Of a stretch of 64,000 bases of DNA, positions 51,338-61,069 are shown piece after piece (positions within the stretch are counted from its first letter, which is position 1; each line of letters starts with the position of its first letter). Position numbers and translations under genes: made by a program. This DNA comes from Actinobacteria bacterium HGW-Actinobacteria-2. Its GTDB lineage: Bacteria; Actinomycetota; Actinomycetes; Propionibacteriales; Propionibacteriaceae. Where the stretch lies: the NCBI GenBank assembly GCA_002841335.1, contig PHEY01000003.1, forward strand, positions 124,001 through 188,000, written 5' to 3'. Under the pieces are notes generated by a model that worked only from the letters and a program-made list of their open reading frames with translations, was not told where the DNA came from and searched no databases.

Positions 51338-53779
51338 TCAGATGTCGGCGAGCGCCTCGGTAGGGGCGGCCTTGGCGGCACGCCGCCCCGGCAGCACGGA
51401 CGCCAGCGCCGCAGCCGCCATCGCGATCGCGATCATCGCCAGAGTCTGTGGCGCGTCCACGGCGAAGATCGCCTTGTCGAAACCACCCGACTTCGCCGTC
51501 GCCTCCACCGCCAGCCAGCCGAAGAATGCACCGGCGATGATGCCGACCACCACGCCGACGATGGTCACCTGCAGCGCCTCGATGGTGAGCATCACCCGCA
51601 AGGAGCGAGATTGCAGGCCCAATGCCCGCAGCAACGCCGACTCCCGGGAACGCTCCAACACCGACAGGCCCAGGGTGTTGCTCACCCCGATCAGCGCGAT
51701 CAGCACCGCGAACGCCAACAGAGCGGTGGTGATGGCCAACAAGATGTCCAACACCTGCTGGTACAGGGCTGCCTCCGGCATCGAACCACTGACGCGATCG
51801 GGCGATCCGGCCACGTCGGAGGCTTGGACGAGCAGGTCCATCGCCTTGCTGCGGTCCGGCACCGACAGCCACATCACCGCCCCGGGCACCGGCTTGCCGA
51901 GGCTGGCCAAGGTGGCCGCCGAGACCAAGACCTCGCCTGGATTCGTGAGGTTGCTGGAACGCACCCGCACAGTGGCCTCTCCGCGGGCCCCCTTGATCTT
52001 GACCGTCTTGTCCAGATCGTCGGCCAGGTAGCTGCTCACGAGCACCTCGTCATCGGCCGGAGCGGCTGAGACCCCGGTCACCGGCACGATCCCCGGGTCA
52101 TATCCCAGCACCAGAAGCGCGGAGTGTCGGCCAACCTGCGCGGGGACCGCACTCAAGGAGACAGTCTGATCGACCCCGGGCAGCCGGATCAGCTTGGCGG
52201 CCACCTCGGCAGGAATGCTGGCCGGTGCGCCGTTGTCCGTCCCGGCCCAGCTGATCTGCAGGTCGACCGGGAAGTGCCCCTCGATCTGATCCAGCACCGT
52301 GGCCCGCAAGCTTGCCGTGGCCACCTGCAAGGTGACCATCAAGCCGATGGCCAGCATCAACGCGGTCGCCGTCGCCGTAGCCCGGCGCGGATTGCGCTCA
52401 GCGTTGTTGGCAGCCAATCGAGCCACCGGACCGAACCGCCGCACCAACGTCCCACTGACGCGCAGCAGGCCGGGCACGAACAGAGGTCCACCGAAGAGCA
52501 CCGCAGAGGCGATCAGTGCGCCCGCGCCGATCGCGATCAGCAGGGCGTATTCCCCGCCGATGGTCAGCGAGACTGCAGCCAGAGCCCCGCCCGCGGCCAG
52601 CAGCAGCCCACACACCAGCACCCGCGCCACCGACCATGCGCGGCGCTCGTCGGCGCCGAGCGCCGGCTGCAACGCCTCCAGCGGCATCACCTTCGTGCCT
52701 CGGATCACCGGGACGACCGCAGCGATCACCGTCGCCAGGACGCCGATGGTCAGCGCGAGGGTCAACTGCCACCAGGGAAGTGCCAGCCCCCAGAACAAAG
52801 CGGAGCTCCACGCGGTGAGGCCGACCGCCAACCCGGCGCCCATCGCCAGGCCGAGCAGCGAACCGACCACTCCCAACACGCCGGCTTCGGCGAAGAAGCG
52901 CGTCCGCACCTGGGCACCGCTGGCGCCGACAGCGCGCAACAGGCCGATCTGGCGGCGTCGCTGAGCCAAGGTGATCGAGAACGTGTTGGCGATCGTGATC
53001 ATGCCCACCACGACGGCCACCGCACCGAAGGCCCACAACACATTGGCGAACACATCGAAATCGCCGGCGAGCTTGGCAACCGCCTCGTCCCGGACGACCT
53101 GGCCCGGCTTGGCCACGACCTTGGGGCTGAGCGCGGCCAGCTTCGGGTTCAAGGCGGCAGTCACCGCGGCGATGTCGGTGCCCGGAGCCACCTTGATCGC
53201 CCATTGGGTAGCCAGATCGGCCTCGGCGCCGGCCGACTTCAGCAAGGCATCAGAGGCGTAGCCGGTCTTCACGAAAAAGCCGCTCGGCTCGTTGGTGAGA
53301 CCGACGACAGTCACCTCCTGGTGACCGCCGGCCACGCGCAGCGGCTGGTTCAGCTGAGCGCCCAGCGCCTGGGCGGCCGCACCACTCAAGGCGATCTCTG
53401 TCGGTCCGACGGGCCAATGCCCGACGGTGATCGTGGCCCAGCGCAGCGGCTCGGGTGGGACGCTCACCAGATTGAGCATCTGCGAGGCGACCCCACCGGT
53501 GAGGATGGTCGACGTCCGCAGCACCGGGGCGTAGGCGGCGATGCCGGGCTGGGCGGCGAGCACCGTCGCGATGCCCTTCACCTCGGAGTCGGCCGATACG
53601 GTGACCACGATGTCGGCGGACGCGATCGCGACGTTGGTCGCCTTGCCCTGCGCCTGACCTTCGGTGGCCACCAGGATGGCCGAACCGCTGAGGAAGGCCA
53701 CCGCGATCGCGATGGCGATCAGTGTCGAGATGAAGCGGCCCGGATGGTGCCGCACTTCAGAAAGCGCTTGTCGAAACAT
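51338..53779 (-). CDS. FtsX-type ABC transporter permease
   Basis: An 813-residue permease with two FtsX modules. The N-terminal helix (ISTLIAIAIAVAFLSGSAIL) is followed by a large outside domain, helices near 260-400, a middle segment, a second outside domain and four C-terminal helices. AVGASGAQVRTRFFAEAGVL and ALGLQSRSLRVMLTIEALQ are the two ATPase-contact loops. It starts on the last base of the ATPase stop (TGATG). It lacks an adaptor gene, unlike the operon at 28685-33933. Role: export or extraction of an unknown substrate. Confidence 0.83.
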   Translation of the reverse strand: MFRQALSEVRHHPGRFISTLIAIAIAVAFLSGSAILVATEGQAQGKATNVAIASADIVVTVSADSEVKGIATVLAAQPGIAAYAPVLRTSTILTGGVASQMLNLVSVPPEPLRWATITVGHWPVGPTEIALSGAAAQALGAQLNQPLRVAGGHQEVTVVGLTNEPSGFFVKTGYASDALLKSAGAEADLATQWAIKVAPGTDIAAVTAALNPKLAALSPKVVAKPGQVVRDEAVAKLAGDFDVFANVLWAFGAVAVVVGMITIANTFSITLAQRRRQIGLLRAVGASGAQVRTRFFAEAGVLGVVGSLLGLAMGAGLAVGLTAWSSALFWGLALPWWQLTLALTIGVLATVIAAVVPVIRGTKVMPLEALQPALGADERRAWSVARVLVCGLLLAAGGALAAVSLTIGGEYALLIAIGAGALIASAVLFGGPLFVPGLLRVSGTLVRRFGPVARLAANNAERNPRRATATATALMLAIGLMVTLQVATASLRATVLDQIEGHFPVDLQISWAGTDNGAPASIPAEVAAKLIRLPGVDQTVSLSAVPAQVGRHSALLVLGYDPGIVPVTGVSAAPADDEVLVSSYLADDLDKTVKIKGARGEATVRVRSSNLTNPGEVLVSAATLASLGKPVPGAVMWLSVPDRSKAMDLLVQASDVAGSPDRVSGSMPEAALYQQVLDILLAITTALLAFAVLIALIGVSNTLGLSVLERSRESALLRALGLQSRSLRVMLTIEALQVTIVGVVVGIIAGAFFGWLAVEATAKSGGFDKAIFAVDAPQTLAMIAIAMAAAALASVLPGRRAAKAAPTEALADI

Positions 53780-54528
53780 CAGGCGCCCAGCTTCGCCATG
53801 GCAGCCATGATCTGCTCCGCGCTCGGCGCGTCCAGATCGTCGACGACCTGTCCGTCACTGAGCAGGACGGTGCGGTCGGCGAACGCGGCGGCGTTCGGGT
53901 CGTGGGTGACCATGACGATGGTCTGGCCCAGCTCACGACAGGTCTGCCGCAGGTAGCCGAGCAGGTCGTGGCTGGCGCGGGAATCCAGCGCGCCGGTGGG
54001 CTCGTCGGCGAAGACCACCGCCGGGGAGGTGACCAGGGCGCGGGCAATCGCCACACGCTGCTGCTGGCCACCGGATAGCTGTGAGGGAAGGTGCTTCAGC
54101 CGATCACCGAGCCGCAAGGACGTCACCAGGCGAGCGAACAGGTCGTGGTCGGGCTTGCGTCCGGCCAGGTCGAGGGGCAGCAGGATGTTCTGCTCAGCGG
54201 TCAGCGTGGGCAGCAGATTGAACGCCTGGAAGATGAAGCCCACGGCGTCGCGGCGGACCCGGGTCAGCTGGCGGTCGTTCAACGCCGACAAGTTGTTGCC
54301 GCCCAGCATCACCAGCCCGGACGTGGGCCGATCCAACCCGGCCAGGCAGTGCATCAAGGTCGACTTGCCCGAGCCGGACGGCCCCATGATCGCGGTGAAC
54401 GAGCCGGACGCGAAGGCGACGTCCACCCCGTCCAGGGCGCGGACTTCTGCCTCCCCGGTGCCGTAGAACTTCGTCAGTTGGCTGGCTGAGGCGATGGGCG
54501 CGGACAGCGCGCTCGCAGGCAGGGACAT
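53779..54528 (-). CDS. LolD/MacB-type ABC transporter ATPase
   Basis: A 249-residue ATPase: Walker A MGPSGSGKSTLMHCLAG, Q-loop FIFQAFNLLPTL, signature LSGGQQQRVAIARAL, Walker B VVFADEPTGALDS and switch His in MVTHDPN. Paired with the permease that follows by TGATG overlap. Two direct repeats flank its likely -10 box. Confidence 0.9.
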   Translation of the reverse strand: MSLPASALSAPIASASQLTKFYGTGEAEVRALDGVDVAFASGSFTAIMGPSGSGKSTLMHCLAGLDRPTSGLVMLGGNNLSALNDRQLTRVRRDAVGFIFQAFNLLPTLTAEQNILLPLDLAGRKPDHDLFARLVTSLRLGDRLKHLPSQLSGGQQQRVAIARALVTSPAVVFADEPTGALDSRASHDLLGYLRQTCRELGQTIVMVTHDPNAAAFADRTVLLSDGQVVDDLDAPSAEQIMAAMAKLGA

Positions 54529-54567
54529 GGGTCACTCCAGGGTCGATGGGTTCAGCATCCGTTGGCC

Positions 54568-54620
54568 CACGCGTGCCGCGCGGGCAGGATCATCGCCAGC
54601 CTAGGCACGCGTCCGCGCGG
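54568..54620 (-). promoter_or_regulatory. Direct repeats flanking the promoter of the ABC pair
   Basis: CACGCGTGCCGCGCGG (54568-54583) and CACGCGTCCGCGCGG (54606-54620) differ by one inserted base and lie 38 bp apart. Between them, on the minus strand, is TAGGCT (54603-54598), with TTGGTC (54625-54620) as a possible -35. Candidate regulator sites. Confidence 0.4.
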
Positions 54621-54666
54621 ACCAATCGTCCTCGCAGGCAGCCCAGATCGTCCCTGAGGAGGAGAT

Positions 54667-55743
54667 TCAGTCGCCGCCGTCGAAGCCGTCGAAGACGTCC
54701 CCGATGCCTTCGGTGATGCCGTCCAGGCCTGAGAAGTCGGCGAAGTCGGCGAACTCGGTGGTGAGGCTGTCGAAGATGCCGAAGTCGGCGCTGAACAAGT
54801 CGAGGATCATCACGGTCTGCAGGGCGTCGCCCAGTACCAACCAGTCGAAGGTGTCCAACTCGCCGGACGGGTCGGCCCGCAGCGCCTCACTGAACACGGT
54901 GCGCCAATGATCGACCACGCCGAAGACCATGGCGTAGGGCAGATAGCGGCCGAAGGTGTCGATACCGACCTCGAACTTCAACTGCTCGGCCTCCGCGGTG
55001 GCCAGGTACTGCTTGAAGCCCTCGCACTGCACCCGGACGGCGTAGCCCTCCGCGCTCAGCGGCTCGGGCAGCTTGCGGGTGAGCCCCCAGAAGGTTGCGC
55101 CGCCGACCGCGAGACCGATGCCGATGAAACCAGCGCCGAACCAGAACAGTGCGGCCAACCCGATCACGATCATCGTCGGGCCCACCGACGTGATCGACCA
55201 CGACGAGGCCGAGCTGAGGTGACGCAACCAACGGCGATCGGCAGCTTCACCCAGCAAAGTGTCAGAGGCCGACTTCACTCCGGGCTCGCGGCGAAACGCC
55301 GACAGCGTGGTGGCAGGACCGGCACCGAAGGCCGCGGCCAACAACTCCTCCTCCGTCGGGCTCAGCGGCTCGTTCGGAGGCTGGGGGGCGGCGTACAACT
55401 GCCAGTCGTACGGCTTGGAGCCGGCACTGTGCGCGAGTGGATGCAGGGTCAGCCAGCCCCGCTGGGCCAGATCGATCAAGGTGGCCGACAGTTCCACCGG
55501 GTCGACTCGTCCGTCGATGGCGACGCCGGCCAGGCCGGGACGCACGCCGTCCGGCGGGTTGAAGCGGACGGCTACCGGCGGCTGCTGGCCTCGGCGGACG
55601 TGTCGACGCGCGACCTGCTGACCCGGGGCCGGCAACAGCCCGGGGATCAGACCCTCGAAGGTTTCGTCCCGGCGCAGGAACCGCACGGCGAAGCCGGCGA
55701 CGGCGGCAGCGATCGCGATGAAGGCAGCGATGATGACTGTCAT
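54667..55743 (-). CDS. DUF2207-like membrane protein, shortened form
   Basis: About 358 residues. A first helix (VIIAAFIAIAAAVAGFAVRF) is followed by RFNPPDGVRPGLAGVAIDGRVDP...LIDLAQRGWLTL, the cytoplasmic domain of DUF2207 proteins, two helices near 185-230, and an acidic C-terminus with repeated FADFADFSG-type phenylalanine/aspartate units. Typical DUF2207 proteins have a large exported N-terminal domain, absent here. ATG 55743 is used; ATG 55752 is equally possible. Function unknown. Confidence 0.65.
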   Translation of the reverse strand: MTVIIAAFIAIAAAVAGFAVRFLRRDETFEGLIPGLLPAPGQQVARRHVRRGQQPPVAVRFNPPDGVRPGLAGVAIDGRVDPVELSATLIDLAQRGWLTLHPLAHSAGSKPYDWQLYAAPQPPNEPLSPTEEELLAAAFGAGPATTLSAFRREPGVKSASDTLLGEAADRRWLRHLSSASSWSITSVGPTMIVIGLAALFWFGAGFIGIGLAVGGATFWGLTRKLPEPLSAEGYAVRVQCEGFKQYLATAEAEQLKFEVGIDTFGRYLPYAMVFGVVDHWRTVFSEALRADPSGELDTFDWLVLGDALQTVMILDLFSADFGIFDSLTTEFADFADFSGLDGITEGIGDVFDGFDGGD

Positions 55744-55868
55744 GGGCCCCATCATGACTGATCGCGCGAAATTGGTCGCCACTCGGCGGGTCCCGTCAAG
55801 GCGCCCCACGGTGCCTTGATTACGCCGAATGACCCGCAGGAGCCACCGGGGCGGCTAGCCTGAGGCGT

Positions 55869-57242
55869 ATGGCGCTGAGCGTCTTTGATCTGTTTCGCGT
55901 GGGCATCGGCCCCTCGTCCTCCCACACCGTCGGGCCAATGAAGGCCGCCGGACGGTTCGCTGCCGCGCTCGCCGAGAGCGGGCTGCTGGATCAGGTGGCA
56001 GGAGTGAAGGCCGAACTGTTCGGCTCGCTGGGTGCGACCGGGCATGGCCACGGCAGTGTGGACGCGGTCGTCCTGGGTTTGGCCGGGCATGACCCCCAAA
56101 CCGTTGACCCGCCGGCGGTGCGTCCGATGGTGGCCGAGGTGCGGGCCGCCAAGCGCTTGATGCTGGCCGGTGGCCGCGAGCTCGTCTTCAATCCCGATAC
56201 CGACGTGGTGCTGCACCGGCGCCGCACACTGCCCGTCCATTCCAACGGGATGATCTTCACCGCCTTCGACGCCGACGGCGGGGTGCTGGACGCGCGGACG
56301 TACTACTCGGTGGGTGGCGGCTTCGTGCTGGACGAGTCCCAAACCGGGCCCGGCCGGATCGTCCCGGACGCCACCGAGGTGCCCTACCCGTTCGCCAGCG
56401 GCGCGGAGCTGCTCGCGCATTGTGAGTCCACCGGCTTCTCGGTGGCCCGACTGATGCGCGAGAACGAACGGGTCTGGCGCACCGACGCCGAGATCGACGC
56501 GGGCCTGCTGCACCTGTGGGAAGTGATGGCCGAGTGCATCCACCACGGGCTGGACACCGAAGGCGTCCTGCCGGGCGGACTGAAGGTGCATCGGCGCGCA
56601 CCGGAGCTGCTGCACCGGCTGCAGGTGGAGACCGACACCACCGACCCTCTGCGGGGCATGGACTGGATCACCCTCTACGCCCTGGCGGTGAACGAGGAGA
56701 ACGCGTCCGGTGGACGCGTGGTCACCGCCCCCACCAACGGCGCGGCCGGGGTGGTGCCGGCGGTGCTGATGTACTACCGGCGCTTCATGCACGGCGCCGA
56801 CGAGAAAGGCATCATCCGGTTCCTGCTCACCGCGGGCGCGATCGGTGTGGTGATCAAGGAACTGGCCTCGATCAGCGGCGCCGAGGTGGGCTGCCAGGGC
56901 GAGATCGGCGCGGCCTGCTCGATGGCGGCCGCCGGCATGGCCGCCGTCCTCGGTGGAACCCCTGGTCAGGTGGAGAATGCCGCCGAGATCGGCATGGAAC
57001 ACAACCTGGGTCTGACCTGCGATCCGGTGGGCGGGCTGGTGCAGATCCCCTGCATCGAGCGCAACGCGATCGCCGCGGTGAAGGCGGTCACCGCCGCCCG
57101 CACGGCCCTACGCGGCGACGGCCACCACATCGTCAGCTTCGATTCGGTGCTCAAGACCATGCGCCAAACCGGAGCCGATATGAGCGTGAAGTACAAGGAG
57201 ACCGCGCGCGCCGGCTTGGCCGTCAACGTGATTGAGTGCTGA
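55869..57242 (+). CDS. sdaA: L-serine dehydratase, single-chain iron-sulfur type
   Basis: A 457-residue enzyme: [16 protein letters not shown] at the N-terminus (beta domain) and the alpha domain with [20 protein letters not shown] and [19 protein letters not shown], whose cysteines hold the iron-sulfur cluster. It deaminates serine to pyruvate. No ribosome site; TAGCCT ends 7 nt before the ATG, so it may be leaderless. Length and order are those of the fused actinobacterial/E. coli type. Confidence 0.92.
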   Translation: MALSVFDLFRVGIGPSSSHTVGPMKAAGRFAAALAESGLLDQVAGVKAELFGSLGATGHGHGSVDAVVLGLAGHDPQTVDPPAVRPMVAEVRAAKRLMLAGGRELVFNPDTDVVLHRRRTLPVHSNGMIFTAFDADGGVLDARTYYSVGGGFVLDESQTGPGRIVPDATEVPYPFASGAELLAHCESTGFSVARLMRENERVWRTDAEIDAGLLHLWEVMAECIHHGLDTEGVLPGGLKVHRRAPELLHRLQVETDTTDPLRGMDWITLYALAVNEENASGGRVVTAPTNGAAGVVPAVLMYYRRFMHGADEKGIIRFLLTAGAIGVVIKELASISGAEVGCQGEIGAACSMAAAGMAAVLGGTPGQVENAAEIGMEHNLGLTCDPVGGLVQIPCIERNAIAAVKAVTAARTALRGDGHHIVSFDSVLKTMRQTGADMSVKYKETARAGLAVNVIEC

Positions 57243-57298
57243 TTCGCCTCCCCGGACGTCGCGAGACCGGTGTTCACGCAACCCGGTACCCTCCAACC

Positions 57299-57571
57299 AT
57301 GAGGAAAGAGCGACGCGTGTTGGAGTTCCTGGGGGTGGTCGGGCTCGTCGGCCTCGTGCTGTTCGGCCTGGATTTCGTCGGCAGCCAAGGACAGATCTCG
57401 ATGCTCGGGCTGGTGAGTCAGTTCTTCATCATGATCGGCGTGATGGCGGGGCTGGGCTTGCTCATTGTGGACCGGATCACCGTCCGCCAAGACCTGATTC
57501 TCGAGCAGCTGGCAGAGTTGAAGCGGGCGCAGGCTGAGCTGGCCGCGACCAAGGTGGCGTCGCAGTCCTGA
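57299..57571 (+). CDS. Small membrane protein
   Basis: A 90-residue protein with two helices (about 9-27 and 37-60) and a C-terminal charged, coiled-coil-like tail (DLILEQLAELKRAQAELAAT). No family recognised. ATG 57299 has TACCCT 6 nt before it, a leaderless pattern; GTG 57317 with GAGGAAAG in front is the alternative. Confidence 0.55.
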   Translation: MRKERRVLEFLGVVGLVGLVLFGLDFVGSQGQISMLGLVSQFFIMIGVMAGLGLLIVDRITVRQDLILEQLAELKRAQAELAATKVASQS

Positions 57572-57643
57572 GAGCGCTGCGGTAGAGCTGGGGTGACGCT
57601 CCCGGGTCGTAGAATGATGCGATCAGCAAAGGAGCTTGTCACG

Positions 57644-58684
57644 ATGCCCATTCTCGACGCCTACGCCCCCGACTCGAACCGCTACGACGGACGGATGCCC
57701 TACCGGAGGGTGGGTCGCACCGGTCTGAAACTGCCGGCGGTCTCGCTGGGCCTGTGGCACAACTTCGGCGACGACGTGGCCTTCGCCACCCAGCGCGCCA
57801 CCCTGCGCCGAGCGTTCGAGCTGGGCGTCACCCACTTCGATCTCGCCAACAACTACGGCCCGCCCTACGGCGCGGCCGAGACCAACTTCGGACGGCACTT
57901 CCGCGAGGACTTCAAGGGTTACCGCGATGAGCTGATCATCTCCAGCAAGGCCGGGTGGGACATGTGGCCCGGGCCCTACGGCGACCTCGGCTCGCGCAAG
58001 TACCTGTTGGCCTCGCTCGACCAGTCGCTGGCCCGGATGGGCCTGGACTACGTCGACATCTTCTACCACCACCACTTCGACCCCACCACGCCTATGGAAG
58101 AGACCATGGCGGCGCTCGATACCGCCGTGCGACAAGGCAAAGCGCTCTATGTGGGGATCTCGTCCTACTCCGGTGAACGCACCCGGCAAGCGATGGCGCT
58201 GGCCAAGGAAATGGGCACGCCGCTGGTGATCCACCAGCCGTCCTACTCGATGCTGAACCGCTGGATCGAAGAAGACCTGCTCGACGTCCTGGACGAGGTC
58301 GGCATGGGCTGCATCGCCTTCTCGCCGCTCGCCCAAGGCATGCTCACCAACAAGTACCTGGGCGGAGTCCCAGCAGATTCGCGGGCCGCGCAGGACAAGT
58401 CGCTGTCGACCGACCTGCTCACCGAACAGAACCTGACCCACATTCGCGCCCTCAACGATTTGGCCGCCGAACGCGGCCAAACCCTGGCGCAGATGGCGAT
58501 CGCCTGGGCGCTGCGCGACGAGCGGGTCACCTCGGCGCTGATCGGGGCGTCCAGTGTGAAGCAACTCGAAGACAGCCTCGGTGCGGTGAGCAACCTGAGC
58601 TTCAGCGACGCTGAACTGGAGCGTATCGATGCCTACGCCGTCGACGGCGGCATCAACTTGTGGGCTCGGCCGAGCTCGGCCTAG
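57644..58684 (+). CDS. Aldo/keto reductase, L-glyceraldehyde-3-phosphate reductase (YghZ) type
   Basis: A 346-residue TIM-barrel enzyme. MPYRRVGRTGLKLPAVSLGL and LWHNFGDD are the YghZ/Gpr (AKR14) start; FDLANNYGPPYGAAETNFG has catalytic Asp and Tyr, ISSKAGWDMWPGPYGDLGS the Lys, and FYHHHFDP the His. Members reduce L-glyceraldehyde-3-phosphate and methylglyoxal with NADPH. AAAGGAG is 9-10 nt before ATG 57644. The stop overlaps that of the convergent DinB gene. Confidence 0.85.
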   Translation: MPILDAYAPDSNRYDGRMPYRRVGRTGLKLPAVSLGLWHNFGDDVAFATQRATLRRAFELGVTHFDLANNYGPPYGAAETNFGRHFREDFKGYRDELIISSKAGWDMWPGPYGDLGSRKYLLASLDQSLARMGLDYVDIFYHHHFDPTTPMEETMAALDTAVRQGKALYVGISSYSGERTRQAMALAKEMGTPLVIHQPSYSMLNRWIEEDLLDVLDEVGMGCIAFSPLAQGMLTNKYLGGVPADSRAAQDKSLSTDLLTEQNLTHIRALNDLAAERGQTLAQMAIAWALRDERVTSALIGASSVKQLEDSLGAVSNLSFSDAELERIDAYAVDGGINLWARPSSA

Positions 58685-59196
58685 TAGCCGATGCTCCAAT
58701 CGGAAACCACGCCACGGACGTAGGCGGCTTGGCCGAGGTGGGCGACAGCGTCGTCAATGATGCTGACCAGCCGTACCCCGCGGATGACCGGCGGATCCCA
58801 GCGAGTGTCGACCACCTCGTCCAACTCGGGGGCGATCGCGAGGTAGCCGACCAGTTCGGCCACGGCGGCATCCAGGTAGGCAGCCAACAAGGCCGGATCA
58901 CTCACCCGCAGTGCGGCGACCTCAGCCACCGAGTCGCCGAAACCGATCTCGTCCGCGCCACGGTCAACACCGAGGCGCTGCGCCCAGTCGTCGCGAACCC
59001 ATACCTGGTCGTCTCCGCTGAGGGCGGCCAGCTGGGAGTCGAGTTGGCGGGCGGCATGCCACACTAACCAGGCGATCGAGTTGCCCCGTCCGGCCGGTTG
59101 GGCGTGGAGAGTCTGCGAGTCGATCCCGGAGAGGGCCTGCTGAGCCGCACCCGGGATCCGGCCGGCAGCTTCGATCAGAATCTGCGACGCATCCAT
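58681..59196 (-). CDS. DinB-family (mycothiol-type) protein
   Basis: A 171-residue four-helix protein. GNSIAWLVWHAARQLDSQLA carries the first metal-ligand His of the DinB/DUF664 fold, and LVSIIDDAVAHLGQAAYVRG the last. In actinobacteria many such proteins use mycothiol or are metal-dependent thiol transferases. Start ATG 59196 is preceded by CACAAT at 6 nt, again a leaderless pattern. Confidence 0.75.
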   Translation of the reverse strand: MDASQILIEAAGRIPGAAQQALSGIDSQTLHAQPAGRGNSIAWLVWHAARQLDSQLAALSGDDQVWVRDDWAQRLGVDRGADEIGFGDSVAEVAALRVSDPALLAAYLDAAVAELVGYLAIAPELDEVVDTRWDPPVIRGVRLVSIIDDAVAHLGQAAYVRGVVSDWSIGY

Positions 59197-59347
59197 GGCG
59201 CCATTGTGCCAAGGCCGCCGTCGTCATCGCGGAAATGACCTGTGCCCAACACGTCCTGGCAGTCACCGACGCGATGCAGCTCAGCCGCAGGGAGGGATCC
59301 AGGTCAGGGCTCTCGTACAGGGGTCGCCGCCACACCGCTGCACCGGA

Positions 59348-59515
59348 ACTCGCGGATTGGCGAAGGTTTTGGAGCGGGTGCGCCGACACCAACCCACAAG
59401 TCGCGGATCTGTGAGGGTTCTGACGCGCGAAATCGACCGCAAAACGTGCACGAATCCGCGGGTGAGCTCTGGAGCCAAGCTGACCCCTCTCATCACCTCA
59501 CTGAATCCGCGACTT
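59348..59515. repeat. Four-copy intergenic repeat with core AGTCGCGGATT
   Basis: Plus-strand copies begin at 59348 and 59399, minus-strand copies end at 59463 and 59515. The best pair (59399 and the 59515 copy) agree as AAGTCGCGGATnnnGTGAGG. The gap 59197-59521 holds this array and no gene. Confidence 0.6.
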
Positions 59516-59521
59516 GGAGGC

Positions 59522-60256
59522 TCAGCCGAGATTGCGCAGCAACTCCAACACCAGGTCGCGGGCGTACGGGGCCGCCACCTGTTCCAGGAAGGCAGCGAAA
59601 TCCAGCGCCGCGTCATGGTCGGCCCGGTCGGAGATCGTCCGGGCAAGGGCGAATGGGACGCCGGCCGTCCGGCACACCTGGGCGACCGCGGCACCTTCCA
59701 TTTCCACGGCCAAGGCGTCGGGCAAGGCGGCTTGAAGCGCATCGGAGGCAGCGGCCGAGCCGATGAACTGGTCGCCGGAGATGACCAATCCTCGATGCGC
59801 TCGTCCGGCCGGCAGCCCGAGGTGGGCCAGATCGGGCCGGTGTTCGGCGCAGACGGCCTCCGCGGCGGCGCTGAGCAGATCGGTCAGCGCAGGATCGGTC
59901 GGGATGCGGCTCTGGCCGACCCCGGGAAGCACCCACTGCGGCCACAACGGACGGGCATCGAAGTCGTGTTGAAGCAACTCCGTGGCGACCACCACGTCGC
60001 CGGGCGCCGAGTCACCCAGGCCGCCGGCGGTACCCACCATGATCATGGTGTCGCAGGTGGTGGCCAGCAGCGCCGACGTGGCCGCGGCGGCCACCTTGCC
60101 GACCCCGGATTGAGCCAGCACGACCGGACGGCCCGCCAGCGTGCAGTGATGCAGCGGGCGGCCAGCGAGAACCTGAGTGGTGACCGGACCCTCGGCGTGG
60201 GCGGCGACCATGATCGCGGCCAACTCCTGCTCCATCGCAGCGATGATCCCGATCAT
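59522..60256 (-). CDS. mtnN: 5'-methylthioadenosine/S-adenosylhomocysteine nucleosidase
   Basis: A 244-residue PNP/UDP-type nucleosidase: MIGIIAAMEQELAAI start with catalytic Glu, MVGTAGGLGDSAPGDVVVAT strand, ALAVEMEGAAVAQVC ribose-binding Glu, and ISDRADHDA with the catalytic Asp. It hydrolyses MTA and SAH, feeding methionine recycling. ATG 60256 with AGAGG 5 nt before it is chosen; the upstream frame lacks the family pattern. Confidence 0.88.
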   Translation of the reverse strand: MIGIIAAMEQELAAIMVAAHAEGPVTTQVLAGRPLHHCTLAGRPVVLAQSGVGKVAAAATSALLATTCDTMIMVGTAGGLGDSAPGDVVVATELLQHDFDARPLWPQWVLPGVGQSRIPTDPALTDLLSAAAEAVCAEHRPDLAHLGLPAGRAHRGLVISGDQFIGSAAASDALQAALPDALAVEMEGAAVAQVCRTAGVPFALARTISDRADHDAALDFAAFLEQVAAPYARDLVLELLRNLG

Positions 60257-60400
60257 GCATCCTCTTTCGTCGGTGGCTCCGAGTGGCATCACAGGACCAT
60301 TCCTGGCGTGCCGCACCGCGTAACGTGCCGGGAGGATTATCTCAGCCAGATGCCCCCGCGCCCGGCACGAGGTCAACGGTGCCGGACGCGAGGGGTGCGA

Positions 60401-60889
60401 CTAGGCGCAGATCTTCTCGGTGACTCGGACGAAGTTCGCCAGTGCCAGTGAGAACTCGCCCACGTGCTGCTGTGCCTCGTCCGCGCTCAACCCGACGACC
60501 TTCAGCGATGCGGTCTTCAGATCGGCGAAGGTCGGCAGGGCATCCACGGGCAACGCGTTGGCATCGGCCCCGGTGTAGGCCTTCTCGAAGTCGGCCTGGG
60601 AGGCCTTGCCCTGGTTGGCTTTCAGACCGAACACGGTGGCTTCTTGCAGAACGGCGCTGGCGGCCTTGCACTCGGCCGAACTGATGCCGTAGCTCTTCAC
60701 GTCGGCTGCCGGATCGACCGTGCTCTGCGCCTGGCTCGGGGCTTGGCTGGGAGCCTCGCTGGGTTGCGTCTCGGGCTGGCTTTGGCTGGGGACAGGGGCG
60801 GGCGGTTGAGCCGGCAGTCCGGGTAGCCCGGCGCAGGCGCTGAGCCCGAGCAGGGCCAGGGTGGCAACCGTCAGTCGAATCGCATTCAC
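60401..60889 (-). CDS. Putative lipoprotein
   Basis: A 162-residue protein with lipobox LSAC (Cys19), a Pro/Ser/Gln linker (about 27-57) and a helical C-terminal domain with two cysteines (near 75 and 161). The start is GTG 60889 with GAGGAG in front. It recalls the lipoprotein at 34803 in size and in the pairing of an early and a late cysteine, but sequence likeness is weak. Function unknown. Confidence 0.65.
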   Translation of the reverse strand: MNAIRLTVATLALLGLSACAGLPGLPAQPPAPVPSQSQPETQPSEAPSQAPSQAQSTVDPAADVKSYGISSAECKAASAVLQEATVFGLKANQGKASQADFEKAYTGADANALPVDALPTFADLKTASLKVVGLSADEAQQHVGEFSLALANFVRVTEKICA

Positions 60890-61069
60890 TTCACTCCTCT
60901 TTCTGCGCTTTCCGGCGCTGGTGCGCAGCAGGTTAGGGCCTGACCAGACGTCGCTGTGATGGCGATAAACAGCCATTTACCGAAAGGGAGTAAGGCTGCG
61001 ATCGGTGCCCCTCGGTGGCGCGGTTCGACCCTGTTGACGCAGAGCGAGGTCGGCGTAGGACGAACGCGG

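Noticed and set aside
52124-53956. Plus-strand open frame of 610 codons
   Set aside because: It lies opposite the FtsX permease, is rich in His, Arg and Gln, has no family pattern and no ribosome site. It is a shadow of high-GC coding DNA.
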